Origin: Bradyrhizobium sp. URHD0069
GTDB lineage: Bacteria > Pseudomonadota > Alphaproteobacteria > Rhizobiales > Xanthobacteraceae
Length of the DNA: 64,000 nucleotides
Assembly (NCBI RefSeq): GCF_000701345.1
Contig: NZ_KL370775.1
Span: 62,001-126,000 of the forward strand
Reading direction: 5' to 3'
How positions within the stretch are numbered: position 1 is the stretch's first letter; each line of letters starts with the position of its first letter. The notes under the pieces are model-generated. The model ran no database searches, had not been told where the DNA came from, and was given only the letters and a program-made list of their open reading frames with translations. Positions 34,697-43,985 of the stretch are shown here, piece after piece. The position numbers were made by a program, and so were the translations under genes.

Positions 34697-35800
34697 TCAA
34701 GGCGCAGCTACAAAAACCTCAATTGGTAAGGGGTGATCGATCACATAGCTGCCGAAATTTGGATTGTGACCGTCCGGCTGGGTACATTGGTCTGCTCCCG
34801 TCGCGCGCGCCAACAGCGTATAGCGGCCCGGTTGCGCCGGCGTGATCCAATCGTATTTCCAGCGGCGCCATGCGTGTCGGCATATCGGGTCGAGAAAATT
34901 GCCTTGAACCCACGAGACGCCGCCATCGAGGCTGATCCAGATCTCGGTGACATCGGTGTCCCCAGCCCAGGCTGCACCGAAAATGGTGCAGGGGCGATCG
35001 GGTTCGAGCCTCTCGTACACACGGGGGCGTGCGATCTGCGACTTCAGTTTCATCTCCGCGAGCGGCCGGCGCACAGGTGTACCCTCGGAGTCGTCCCAAT
35101 AGCCGTAGTCGGACGTCTGCCAGTAGCCCTGGAAGGGTTGTGTGGTCGCAACGACGTTGGTCAGCCACTTTACCGACGCCATGCCGTAATGCCCCGGCAC
35201 GATGGCACGCAGTGGATAGCCATGATCAGGCGTCAAATCTCGCCCGTTCATCTGGTAGGCGATCAGCACATTGGACTCCATCGCCTTCGTCCTCGGAATG
35301 CTACGGACATAGGAGATTGGACCCGGCGGCTTCGGCTCCTCCTTTGGTATACCGCGATCAGCGCCCTCCAACACGATTTCGCACACGTCATCGGCCAGTC
35401 CCGCGCTTTCCAGCAGCACGGAAAGCGGAACACCAGTCCATTCGGCATTGCCGACCGCACCCAGTTCCCATTGAGCGCCTGGCGCTGGCGGAACCAGGAA
35501 TACCCGGCCGTTGCCGGCGCATTCCAATGTGGCGACGCATGTCCTCGAAGGCATGGCGCGGATATCCGCGTAGCTCAGCCCTAATTCCCGCTGCACCGCG
35601 CCACCTATCGACAGCCGATGGGTGACAGGATCCAGCTCCGGCGTGGGGAAATGACTGCGTATGTAGAACAGCTCGGCCGGTGTGATAAAATCGCCGAGCT
35701 GATCGAATGGCATTTCGAGATTATTCGGGTCTTTTTGCCGAATAATCAGGCCAACGGGGTGCACAGCTGTGCCGGACCAATTTTCGGTTCTTGTATCCAC
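34697..35800 (-). CDS. Molybdenum sulfite oxidase/SorA-like oxidoreductase
   Basis: A 367-residue oxidoreductase of the sulfite oxidase superfamily. The molybdenum-ligand Cys94 is in CVATLECAGNGR, substrate/cofactor residues in GYPLRAIVPGHYG and SVKWL, and the C-terminal Mo-co dimerisation domain begins near YWDDSEGTPV. Unlike most periplasmic SorA/SoxC proteins it has no Tat signal; the N-terminus is simply MDTRTENWSG. It may thus act in the cytoplasm on sulfite or an organosulfur compound. The DUF202 gene is 31 bases upstream on the same strand. Confidence 0.85.
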   Translation of the reverse strand: MDTRTENWSGTAVHPVGLIIRQKDPNNLEMPFDQLGDFITPAELFYIRSHFPTPELDPVTHRLSIGGAVQRELGLSYADIRAMPSRTCVATLECAGNGRVFLVPPAPGAQWELGAVGNAEWTGVPLSVLLESAGLADDVCEIVLEGADRGIPKEEPKPPGPISYVRSIPRTKAMESNVLIAYQMNGRDLTPDHGYPLRAIVPGHYGMASVKWLTNVVATTQPFQGYWQTSDYGYWDDSEGTPVRRPLAEMKLKSQIARPRVYERLEPDRPCTIFGAAWAGDTDVTEIWISLDGGVSWVQGNFLDPICRHAWRRWKYDWITPAQPGRYTLLARATGADQCTQPDGHNPNFGSYVIDHPLPIEVFVAAP

Positions 35801-35831
35801 GGGTTCTCCTCCTGTCGCGATTCGGACTGGG

Positions 35832-36212
35832 TCAAAGCATTGCGAGATAGATGCAGAAAATCACCACGGCGATCGCGAGTGCCGCCGAAAGTAGTGACGT
35901 CGCGCGGGACTGCGGGATCTGGATAACCTCATCGCGATCAATCGCACGGCGCGTGCGCTCAAAGCCGACGCTGCTTCGTGCGATGATGACGATTTCAATC
36001 GCCACCATTGCCAGCCCCGCATAATGCGCCGCGATCCCTACGAACGCGCCGGCGTCTTTTACAGGAAGGCGGGGTAGGCTCCCGCCCACCGCATCAACAA
36101 GGACGTTCAGCTCGATGAGAAAAAAACCGAATGCGACCACGGGCAAGCCGGTGCCTATCCAGGCAAGAAAGGCTCGCTTGTTCGCCGCGTGATCGGTGTA
36201 GTTAGCGATCAT
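35832..36212 (-). CDS. DUF202 (YidH-like) membrane protein
   Basis: A 126-residue inner-membrane protein with three hydrophobic segments (LAWIGTGLPVVAFGFFLIEL; YAGLAMVAIEIVIIA; LLSAALAIAVVIFCIYL). The ATG at 36212 (MIANYTDHAANKRAFLAW) follows GGGAGGAG. NKRAFLAWIGTGL is the DUF202 start. Its gene lies just before the sulfite oxidase gene, so the two may be one operon, but the link in function is unknown. Confidence 0.8.
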   Translation of the reverse strand: MIANYTDHAANKRAFLAWIGTGLPVVAFGFFLIELNVLVDAVGGSLPRLPVKDAGAFVGIAAHYAGLAMVAIEIVIIARSSVGFERTRRAIDRDEVIQIPQSRATSLLSAALAIAVVIFCIYLAML

Positions 36213-36565
36213 TGGATCTCTCCTCCCACCACGATCATGGAGTGCCGCGCCGACCAAATCGACTAAAAAGAGATTCATTCTTGCTGTCCGCTTCAAATCG
36301 CTTTCGATGCTTGCGTTGCATTATGCAGATATGGAGTTTGCAACTGATGCAGTACTCAGAACGAGGCCCGGTGAGGACGTTACTTAACTACCTCATGGAC
36401 GTCCGGCCGCTGCCAGCGCATGCCCGCAACGATAGGGAGTATTGCGGGCACGAGGAAACGCGGCCGTATCCGGCAGAAAAATGCTGATAATCAATAGCAG
36501 TAAAGCGTGACGCGACACAACGCGATCGCTGGGCACGTTGCGCTTTTCATGCGAGTGCAAGATAC
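36213..36565. other. Intergenic with a hairpin
   Basis: A 9-bp perfect inverted repeat TGCCCGCAA / TTGCGGGCA (36421-36429, 36442-36450) with a 12-base loop and no T-run lies between the ABM gene and the DUF202 gene. It could be a weak terminator or an operator. No ORF of note. Confidence 0.45.
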
Positions 36566-36889
36566 TCAGCGAGCGTCCAGAACCTGGGCAACTTCGTAGA
36601 GATGGGGATCGATTTGATCGGTCAGATCGTCAAACTTACCCCAAGCCTTGCGAAAGTCCGGCGATTGGTGGGCGGACTGTAGGAGTTCGCGGTTTTGCCA
36701 TTGGATGTAGTTGATGATGCGCCGACCGTCGAGGCTTCGATGAAGGCTGATTGAGACAAAGCCCGGCTGGCGCGCCATGAAACGTGCTCGCTCTGCCATC
36801 AGTGATAGTGCCTCATTCTGCTTTTCCGGCTCTGCCTCAATGACAGTGATCTGCGTAACCATCTGATTGGCTGTCTGAATGTGGGGCAT
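36566..36889 (-). CDS. Antibiotic-biosynthesis-monooxygenase (ABM) domain protein
   Basis: A 107-residue single-domain protein with the ferredoxin-like fold signature of ABM: VTQITVIEAEPEKQNEALSL, PGFVSISLHRSLDGRRIINY and IQWQNRE. AAGGAG lies seven bases before the ATG. Such proteins are cofactor-free monooxygenases or heme-degrading or stress proteins. The substrate cannot be read from the sequence. Confidence 0.8.
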   Translation of the reverse strand: MPHIQTANQMVTQITVIEAEPEKQNEALSLMAERARFMARQPGFVSISLHRSLDGRRIINYIQWQNRELLQSAHQSPDFRKAWGKFDDLTDQIDPHLYEVAQVLDAR

Positions 36890-36973
36890 GGAGTCACTCC
36901 TTTCTTAAAGTCCGCGCTGCAACGTAGCGGCGCGGAACGCTTCCTGGCGTTTCCGTGTCTGAAGTCCCCGTGC

Positions 36974-38164
36974 TCATCGATCGATCTCACCGAACACGAT
37001 GTCGAGCGATCCGATGATGGCGGAAACGTCGGCCAGCATGTGGCCGCGCGTCAAAAAGTCCATCGCCGAAAGATGCGCGAACGAGGGGGCCCGGATCTTG
37101 CACTTGTAGGGCCGGTTGGTCCCGTCGGAGACGAGATAGACGCCGAATTCCCCTTTTGGCGCCTCGACAGCGGCATAGACCTCACCGGCCGGAACGCGGT
37201 GGCCTTCGGTGTACAGCTTGAAGTGTTCGATGAGTGCTTCCATCGAACGCTTCATTTCACCGCGTCGCGGCGGAACAATCTTGTGATTTCTGGTGGCTAC
37301 CGGCCCCTGTCCTTCGGCCTGCCGAAGTTTTTCGATGCATTGTTTCATGATGCGCACCGACTGACGCATCTCCTCCATGCGCACGAGGTAGCGATCGTAA
37401 CAGTCGCCGTGCTTGCCAACGGGGATGTCGAAATCAAACTCGGGGTAGCACTCGTAGGGCTGCGCTTTGCGCAGGTCCCACGCCGCGCCGGAGCCGCGCA
37501 CCATGACGCCCGAAAATCCCCATGCCCATGCATCGGCGAGCGTGACCACGCCGATATCGACGTTGCGCTGTTTGAAAATGCGATTGTCGGTCAACAAGCC
37601 TTCAAGGTCGTCGCACACCTTCAAGAAGGGATCGCAGAACGCCTGGATATCGTCCAGCAGTCCGGGCGGCAGATCCTGGTGCACGCCGCCGACACGAAAG
37701 TAATTGGCATGCATGCGTGCGCCCGAGGCGCGCTCATAGAATACCATGAGCTTTTCCCGCTCTTCAAAGCCCCATAGCGGCGGCGTCAGGGCGCCAACAT
37801 CCATCGCCTGGGTGGTAACGTTGAGCAGGTGGGAAAGAAGCCTCCCGATCTCGCAATAGAGCACGCGGATGAGTTGGCCTCGTCGGGGGACCGCGATCCC
37901 AAGCAGCTTTTCGGTCGCTAGACAGAACGAATGTTCCTGGTTCATCGGCGCGACATAGTCGAGCCGGTCGAAGTATGGCAGCGCCTGCAGGTAGGTCTTA
38001 TGCTCGATCAGCTTTTCGGTGCCGCGATGAAGCAGGCCGATATGAGGATCGACGCGCCGGACCACCTCACCGTCGAGTTCCAGGACGAGGCGCAACACCC
38101 CGTGTGCCGCTGGGTGCTGCGGTCCAAAATTGATCGTAAAGTTGCGGAGCGCAGCTTCGACCAT
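36974..38164 (-). CDS. nuoD: NADH-quinone oxidoreductase subunit D, orphan copy
   Basis: A complete 396-residue NuoD (49-kDa subunit) starting at ATG 38164 (MVEAALRNFTINFGPQHPAA; GGAAGAGG upstream). Quinone-site residues appear in GPQHPAAHG and HRGTEKLIEHKTYLQALPY. In complex I it sits in the peripheral arm next to NuoB. All other nuo genes are absent on both sides, so it must be a second copy that could replace the main NuoD or be a relic of a lost operon. It shows no internal damage. Confidence 0.9.
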   Translation of the reverse strand: MVEAALRNFTINFGPQHPAAHGVLRLVLELDGEVVRRVDPHIGLLHRGTEKLIEHKTYLQALPYFDRLDYVAPMNQEHSFCLATEKLLGIAVPRRGQLIRVLYCEIGRLLSHLLNVTTQAMDVGALTPPLWGFEEREKLMVFYERASGARMHANYFRVGGVHQDLPPGLLDDIQAFCDPFLKVCDDLEGLLTDNRIFKQRNVDIGVVTLADAWAWGFSGVMVRGSGAAWDLRKAQPYECYPEFDFDIPVGKHGDCYDRYLVRMEEMRQSVRIMKQCIEKLRQAEGQGPVATRNHKIVPPRRGEMKRSMEALIEHFKLYTEGHRVPAGEVYAAVEAPKGEFGVYLVSDGTNRPYKCKIRAPSFAHLSAMDFLTRGHMLADVSAIIGSLDIVFGEIDR

Positions 38165-38636
38165 TTGGGCCTCTTCCGCTTTGCTGGAGCCTGAACGCTT
38201 GGTAACCTGTCCTGTTCCGCGAATGCGCCGACCAATGACGTTTTTGTGCCCGTCCAGGACCAAGGACGGGGAGGAATATGCCGGCGTGGAATTCTTCGCT
38301 GGCGAGGCAATCATGGATTGGCGGCGGGGTGAGAAATAGGGCCGTTCTCGTGAACAAGGCCATAGCGGAAGTCGCGGAGTGTCACCCGGTCGGGATTAAA
38401 TTGCGCCGGATTCGCCGAGGATATCTCGACATGCCAATGACCCCGGGTGGGTGTGGAAAGACAACAAATCCGGACGTCCAACGGAACGCCTTAGCGGAGC
38501 GTTCCGAAGCGTACGTTCCTACACAGGACTCTATCGACAGTGGTCCGAAGCAAGCCGTCGCCAGATTTGGAAATCCACAACGGCTTTCTCCGATATTGGC
38601 CTAAAAAGCCGCCCGCCCGGGTCCGGGAAAAGCCCG
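38165..38636. other. Intergenic
   Basis: A stem GGAACGC / GCGTTCC lies near 38480-38502. No convincing gene; the open frames here lack start signals and known motifs. Confidence 0.4.
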
Positions 38637-39050
38637 TCAGATGTCAGCGGCCTGGTGCCGTGCGGCAGCTTTGCGCACCTCAGGCCTTTCGCCGATCGGG
38701 CTTGCAGGCAATTGCAGTACGATCGCCCTTTGCCCGGCGGTGAGGTTAGTGACAAGAACGATTGCACCGTTTGAGAATTCCAACGCGTCGTGATGTTGCG
38801 ACGGCTTGTCGAGGTCTATTTGGCGAAATCGTGCCAGTCGATCTCCGATTTTTTTACGAAAGAACATGCCGTCAGTTTGAACATCGTTCTCGAATGCGAT
38901 CTCGGTCCCTGGACGAAGGCAGACCGCGACGTTCGGATTGTCCGGACTCGCAAATCCCCGAGTCCCCGTAGACTGGAATTTGGTCGAAACCAATGTCTCC
39001 GCTACCTCAGCGGGACGATTTGCGACCGCATGCAAGCTGTAATCGCACAT
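38637..39050 (-). CDS. Conserved hypothetical protein (137 residues)
   Basis: The ATG at 39050 follows GGGAGGGT. It begins MCDYSLHAVANRPAEVAETL and has a beta-rich middle (VAVCLRPGTEIAF, ALEFSNGAIVLVTNL). It resembles a family of small rhizobial proteins that begin MCDYSLH, of unknown role. No signal peptide. Confidence 0.7.
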   Translation of the reverse strand: MCDYSLHAVANRPAEVAETLVSTKFQSTGTRGFASPDNPNVAVCLRPGTEIAFENDVQTDGMFFRKKIGDRLARFRQIDLDKPSQHHDALEFSNGAIVLVTNLTAGQRAIVLQLPASPIGERPEVRKAAARHQAADI

Positions 39051-39579
39051 GGATACCCTCCCATAAATCGCCACCCAGCCAACAATGAACCCTTGCCGAC
39101 CTATTTAGTTGCGATACCGTCGAAAAAAGCCGCCTACGTGCCGCGGCGCGTCGGTCGAAATCCGCGCTGCTGGCATCGAGCAAGCCGGGCGCATCAAATC
39201 GAATTGGCAATGTGCTCGCCGCCCATTGAATATGCACTCAGTGAATACGCACAACGAAGCAGCGCGATTCATCGCCAATTGTTGTCGGCTGATCGACTTG
39301 AGCATCGGCAGTGGCCGGCGCGCCACAAATTCACCGAGCGGACCATAGCTCGTTGTCGTTCGGAAAGCGCTTCGCAATCGGCAGCCGCATGCGACATGCC
39401 AACGGCTGCCATCTCTCATGGCCTCAAAGTAAGCTACGGATCTAGTAGCCGGTGCCGCTCGAGTTGTTGAAGTCCCGGCAAACCCATCTCGCGGGAGGGC
39501 AGCGGGCGTGTATCTCGGGATCACCGAGTGCCGGCATCGTTGCCAACGGTAACCAGCCTCAGGCGAGGGACGATACCGC
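39051..39579. other. Intergenic
   Basis: Open frames on both strands show no recognisable domain. Probably non-coding or decayed. Confidence 0.35.
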
Positions 39580-39822
39580 TTACCTCAAAGCAGGCGGCAG
39601 GACGTCTCTCAGTGGAACCACCGCAAGTTCCCGTCCATCGCCGCTGGTGATCACGATGCAATCCGGCAAATCGTCCCTTCCGGCTTTAACGCACTCGCTC
39701 ACAACCTCTCGTGCCGCACGAAGTGCTTCGATTCGTGCCTCTTCAAGGCTGGGCAAATCCACGCCCTCGAAGTCATGCGCCGTTTTGTCACCGGTTTGAT
39801 AGTTGAAGAAATATCTGGCCAT
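39580..39822 (-). CDS. DUF6894 family protein (80 residues)
   Basis: MARYFFNYQTGDKTAHDFEG, then LPSLEEARIEALRAAREVVS and a C-terminal strand GRELAVVPLRDVLP match DUF6894, small proteins common in Rhizobiales and without known function. The ATG at 39822 was chosen over 39831 because family members begin with it. Confidence 0.8.
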   Translation of the reverse strand: MARYFFNYQTGDKTAHDFEGVDLPSLEEARIEALRAAREVVSECVKAGRDDLPDCIVITSGDGRELAVVPLRDVLPPALR

Positions 39823-40044
39823 CCAACTCACCTTGACAGGCTAAGTATTCAAAGAGCGTGTTGGAAATACGCCATTGAAGATCAGGTTCCTCTTCGCGTG
39901 ATTTATCTTCCTTATGTGCGGTTGCGGACGGACCTTTCAGTAGAATTATGTCTACCATCCGACTTACGAGTGGTGTCGTCAGCCGTCGGTGACGAGCAAA
40001 GCGCTCCCGCCTTGATGGAAGGGTGCGTTTGATGCTGAGCTGTT

Positions 40045-40620
40045 TTAGTCTCTTCATTTTCCTTGGGCGACCTGTCGATTCTCAAGCCGCATCTTCGCAA
40101 CCTACATCTCACGCAAAAGACAGTTCTCTTCGATCAGGCAGATCGAGTGGAGTCCGTATACTTTCCGTTGCAGTCGGTTATTTCGCTGGTCGAAATTTCA
40201 TGTGCATTGGACGGCAAAGTCTCGCCAAGGAGGGCGGTGGTTTAGATATCCGGTGATGCCTGGTCTGCCGTGCAGGTGCTTTCAAGCGCACGGCCATGCG
40301 GAGCGAAACCCTGCTATCCAGGCTGATGAGCCATGAGCAGACGGTATACGCCCAAGCCCAGCAAACAGCCGCTTGCCATTCACGCAAGAGTTTCTTGCGA
40401 ACTTGCTGGGCGTGCGGCGCACAAGTGTGACAGCCCTGGAACAGTCCCCACAGCGAGCCGGACTGATCAATACTCGCGCGGCATGATTCAGATTCTGGAT
40501 GTCGAAGGACTGAGAGAAGCAGCTTGCGAGTGCTATGATGCTATCAAATCCCAGCACGCCAGACTTCTTGGTGCTGTCGCAACCGGGCCAAGCGGAGACC
40601 CGCTGCCGAGACAAACCTGA
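40045..40620 (+). pseudogene. Crp/Fnr-family regulator gene, multiply frameshifted and internally deleted
   Basis: The pieces appear in order but in different frames: LSILKPHLRNLHLTQKTVLF then DRVESVYFPLQSVISLVE (cNMP-binding start), AFKRTAMRSETLLSRLMSHE then QTVYAQAQQTAACH (dimer helix), FTQEFLANLLGVRRTSVTAL (helix-turn-helix), and MIQILDVEGLREAACECYDA then IKSQHARLLG (C-terminus). The middle of the sensor domain is missing. The gene cannot make a working regulator. Confidence 0.85.
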
Positions 40621-40995
40621 CGCCCAGTCTATCCGACCGCGTCATGAAGCCGCTACAGCGCCCATGCGCAGCAAGATGATCGATCAAGCTTTTGCTATGG
40701 TTCCGCACTGATGCCGGCGAATGTTGGTTCGGGTCCCAAACGCACATTGGCGTTGGCACGAGAGCTGCCCGCTCTCTTGGGCCCCTCCCGCTTGGGTTGC
40801 GGCGGTCTGGCGCCGGATTTGACGACAGCAAATGCGCCAACCAGGCGTTTCCGATTGCCGCAATTCATAATTGGCTTCCATAGCGGTCAGCTTTTGCATA
40901 CGCTTTGAGTCGGCAGCCGCACTGCAGCAGCGGCTGCCATCAGTCGCGAACGCCCAAAATCCCAACAAGGGATGGGTATCACAGGAGGGGACGCC
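40621..40995. other. Intergenic before the TRAP operon
   Basis: Should hold the TRAP promoter. On the minus strand 40695-40868 is a 57-codon basic frame (MNCGNRKRLVGAFAVVKSGA) of doubtful reality. A partial sigma-54-like word TGGCAC-N5-CTGC lies at 40754-40768. Confidence 0.3.
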
Positions 40996-41994
40996 ATGAA
41001 GCGAAGATCCGTACTCGCCGGGCTGGGTGCAACAGCGGCCGCTGGCGTGATTGGCATGCCATCGGTCGTCAGGGCACAGGGGACCATCACGCTGAACGGT
41101 GCCGTGCAGTTCAACGACGATCACGCCTTCACCAAGGCGCTCGTCAGGTTCGAAGAGCTGGTCCAAAAATACTACGGCAAACCCGTCAATTTTAAGCTGC
41201 ACAAGAACTCGTCGCTCGGTCTCGAGAAGCAGTATTTCGAGTACATGTCGCAGGGCAAGGCAGTCGATTACGGCATCGTCTCTCCGGCCCATATGTCGAC
41301 CTTCGCCAAGGCGGCTCCGTTCATCGATGCCCCGTTTGTGTTCAAGGGCATCGACCACATGAACAAGGTCGTCCAGCAGAACATTCTGGCGCCAATCGCC
41401 GACGAAGTCGCAACCAAAGCCGAGGTGGTGCTGATCGGCTATGCGGGCGGCGGCATCCGCAACATCTTCGCCAACAAGCCGCTCAGAAGCCTGGCCGATA
41501 TCAAGGGCCTCAAGGTGCGCGTGCAGGGCGCTCCGATCTGGTCGAAGACGTTTGCCGCCGCCGGCATGAGCCCGACGGTCATCGCCTATAATGAGGTCTA
41601 CAACGCCATCCAGAATGGCGTGATCGCGGCCGGCGAGAACGAGGCGGCCGGCGTCGAGGCGATGAAGTTCTACGAAGTCGCGCCGCACCTCAGCCTGACG
41701 CAGCATGCGGTGTCGATCCGGCCGATATGCTTCTCGGTGAAAACACTCAAGACCTTGCCCAAGGAGTTGCAGGACGCAATCTTCAAGGCCGGCAAGGAGG
41801 CCGGCGATTTCGGCCGTCAACTCGAATCGAGTGAAGAAGTCATCAAGCTGGATGCACTGGAGAAGGCAGGCAAGCTCAAGCGCGTACCGTTTGAGGAGCG
41901 CGACGCCATGAAGAAGCTCGCTGATCCCGTGATCGCCTCATACGCCAAGGAAATCGGCGCTGAGGGCATCTTTGAAAAAATCAACGTCGCTTAA
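40996..41994 (+). CDS. dctP: TRAP transporter solute-binding protein
   Basis: A 332-residue periplasmic receptor. The ATG at 40996 follows AGGAGGGG. KRRSVLAGLGATAAAGVIGM is a twin-arginine-like signal, cleaved after VVRAQ. The DctP fold is shown by SLGLEKQYFEYMSQGKAVDY, KGLKVRVQGAPIW and NEVYNAIQNGVIAAGENEA. The conserved Arg in KVRVQ would bind a carboxylate ligand. It delivers an organic acid to DctQM encoded next to it. The acid is unknown. Confidence 0.9.
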   Translation: MKRRSVLAGLGATAAAGVIGMPSVVRAQGTITLNGAVQFNDDHAFTKALVRFEELVQKYYGKPVNFKLHKNSSLGLEKQYFEYMSQGKAVDYGIVSPAHMSTFAKAAPFIDAPFVFKGIDHMNKVVQQNILAPIADEVATKAEVVLIGYAGGGIRNIFANKPLRSLADIKGLKVRVQGAPIWSKTFAAAGMSPTVIAYNEVYNAIQNGVIAAGENEAAGVEAMKFYEVAPHLSLTQHAVSIRPICFSVKTLKTLPKELQDAIFKAGKEAGDFGRQLESSEEVIKLDALEKAGKLKRVPFEERDAMKKLADPVIASYAKEIGAEGIFEKINVA

Positions 41995-42072
41995 CACTGC
42001 AACGTCGATGGACGAGATTTCGGGGCAGGCTCCGCTTGCCCGGTTGACGGCTATTATCCGCGCGGAGCCCCG

Positions 42073-42588
42073 ATGACCGACATACCACTGCCATCCAACC
42101 CGTCGCTGTGGCGCCGAGTGACGGCCGCTTACGCCAAATTGCTGGAGATCCTGCTCGCGGTCTGCGTCGGCGTCCTGGTTATTCCCGTCACCCTCCAAGT
42201 CATCTCGCGTTACACCCCGTTCATCCCGTCTTACATCTGGACCGAGGAGATGGCACGTTTCCTGTTCGTGTGGACCATCATGATCGGCGCGATGATCGGC
42301 GTCAGGGAGGCGCAGCATTTTGAAGTCGACGTATGGCCAAACCTGTCGCGGCGGCCTGAGGCCGCGGTGCGGATCGTGGCGCGTCTTGGCGTGCTGGCGA
42401 TGGCGCTGGTGTTTGTGTGGGCGGGTATCGAGTTCACGCGGTTTGCCTGGAATCGAACCTCGGAGCTGGCCGACCTGCCGCTTTGGCTCATTCACGTCGC
42501 ATGGCCGGTAGCAGGCTTTACCTGGATCGTGTTCGCGGGCGAACAGATTTTCGATGAAGCGCGGATCTTGTTCGGGGTTAACCGATGA
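42073..42588 (+). CDS. dctQ: TRAP transporter small permease
   Basis: A 171-residue inner-membrane protein with four hydrophobic helices and the DctQ motif FIPSYIWTEEMARFLFVWTI. It joins DctM to form the Na+-driven permease. The gene starts 78 bases after dctP and its stop overlaps dctM (ATGA at 42585-42588). Confidence 0.9.
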   Translation: MTDIPLPSNPSLWRRVTAAYAKLLEILLAVCVGVLVIPVTLQVISRYTPFIPSYIWTEEMARFLFVWTIMIGAMIGVREAQHFEVDVWPNLSRRPEAAVRIVARLGVLAMALVFVWAGIEFTRFAWNRTSELADLPLWLIHVAWPVAGFTWIVFAGEQIFDEARILFGVNR

Positions 42589-43904
42589 GCGGTGGCGTTC
42601 TTTCCCCGGGACAGGCGGCGCTGGTTTTGTTTGGTGCTTTCATCGCACTGCTGATCGTGCGCGTGCCGGTCGCTTTCGCGCTCGGGCTCGCATGCCTGCC
42701 GATCCTGCTGATCGAGCCGCATCTGTCGATGATGATGCTCGCGCAGGAAACCTTCAACGCCTATAATTCCTTCATCCTGCTGTCGGTGCCGTTCTTCCTG
42801 TTGACGGCGAACCTGATGAGCATCGGTGGCATCACGGACCGGCTGGTTGCGCTTTCCCGCTCGATGGTAGGGCATTGGCCGGGATCGCTGGCGCAGATCA
42901 ATGTCGTGCTTTCGGTGTTCTTCGCCGGTATCTCGGGTTCCTCGACGGCGGACGCGGCAAGCCAATCGAAAATCTTCATCGATGCTCAAACCAAGGAGGG
43001 TTACGACCTCTCGTTCTCCATTGCCATTACGGCGGTGTCGGCGGTGCTTGCGGTCATTATCCCGCCCTCGATTCTGATGATCGTGTGGGGCGGGCTGATC
43101 TCGACATCGATCGCCGCCATGTATCTGGCGGGCATCGTGCCCGGATTGCTGATCGCCGGCGCGCAGATGCTGACGGTGCACGTCTATGCGGTCCGCCGCG
43201 GCTATCCGACCTATCCAAAATCAAACTGGGTAGAGATGCGCTGCGCGATCTGGCGCTCGCTGCCAGCGCTGATGACGCCGTTCATCATCGTCGGCGGCAT
43301 CCTGCTCGGCTGGTTTACCGCGACCGAGTCCGCTTGCGTCGCGGTGCTCTATTCTGTTGCGTTGTCCGCCTTCTTCTACCGCGAAACGGGCCGGAAGGAG
43401 CTGTACAGAGCCTTGCTCGACACCGGGCGCCTGGCCGGGGTCGCGCTGTTCTGCGTCGGCACCGCAAGCGCATTCGGCTGGTTGTTGGCCTACTACAAGA
43501 TTCCAGAGGCACTCTTGGCCAATGTCTCGACCTGGGGCATGGGGCCGATCGCGGCGGGCTTCTTCATCGCGTTCTGCTTTTTGGTCGTCGGCTGCTTCCT
43601 CGACGCCATTCCGGCGATCGTGATTGTTGGCACCGTGCTCGAGCCGCTGGCGAGAGCGGTCGATCTTCATCCCGTGCAATTCGCGATCATCTCGATCGTC
43701 TCGCTGGCGTTCGGACTAGTGACGCCGCCGTACGGGTTGTGTCTCATGATCGCGTGCTCGATCGCCGGCGTGCGGCTGCGTTTTGCGCTCAAGGACACGA
43801 TCGTCATGTTGGTGCCGATGTTGATCGTGCTGGCGGCGGTCATCATCTGGCCGAACGTGTCACTTTTCCTGCCGCGCCTGATCGTTCCGGAGATGTTGAA
43901 ATAG
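42585..43904 (+). CDS. dctM: TRAP transporter large permease
   Basis: A 439-residue permease with about 12 helices. Family marks are NSFILLSVPFFLLTANLMSI, SGSSTADAASQSKIFI, IPPSILMIVWG and VTPPYGLCLMIACSIAGV. It is complete and ends the dctPQM operon. Together with DctP it would import a carboxylate at the cost of the sodium gradient. Confidence 0.92.
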   Translation: MSGGVLSPGQAALVLFGAFIALLIVRVPVAFALGLACLPILLIEPHLSMMMLAQETFNAYNSFILLSVPFFLLTANLMSIGGITDRLVALSRSMVGHWPGSLAQINVVLSVFFAGISGSSTADAASQSKIFIDAQTKEGYDLSFSIAITAVSAVLAVIIPPSILMIVWGGLISTSIAAMYLAGIVPGLLIAGAQMLTVHVYAVRRGYPTYPKSNWVEMRCAIWRSLPALMTPFIIVGGILLGWFTATESACVAVLYSVALSAFFYRETGRKELYRALLDTGRLAGVALFCVGTASAFGWLLAYYKIPEALLANVSTWGMGPIAAGFFIAFCFLVVGCFLDAIPAIVIVGTVLEPLARAVDLHPVQFAIISIVSLAFGLVTPPYGLCLMIACSIAGVRLRFALKDTIVMLVPMLIVLAAVIIWPNVSLFLPRLIVPEMLK

Positions 43905-43985
43905 CTGCAACGCGCTGCATTCAGATACGCTGTTCTAAGCAAGGCGCATGAGCTGCGGACAGTGCCGCCTGCTACAGCCGCCGCC

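Noticed and set aside
36881..37777. A 298-codon plus-strand frame
   Set aside because: Antisense to nuoD, which is unmistakable.
38540..38620. Frame with LYRQWSEASRRQIWKS resembling DUF1127
   Set aside because: The similarity is limited to a few residues and there is no start; not enough to call.
40754..40768. Sigma-54-like TGGCAC-N5-CTGC before dctP
   Set aside because: The second element deviates from TTGC and it lies more than 200 bases from the start; no enhancer-binding regulator is encoded nearby.
40695..40868. 57-codon basic frame on the minus strand
   Set aside because: No ribosome-binding site and no recognisable family; mentioned only in the gap entry.
40684..41820. A 378-codon minus-strand frame
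   Set aside because: Mostly antisense to dctP, which has a signal peptide and family motifs.
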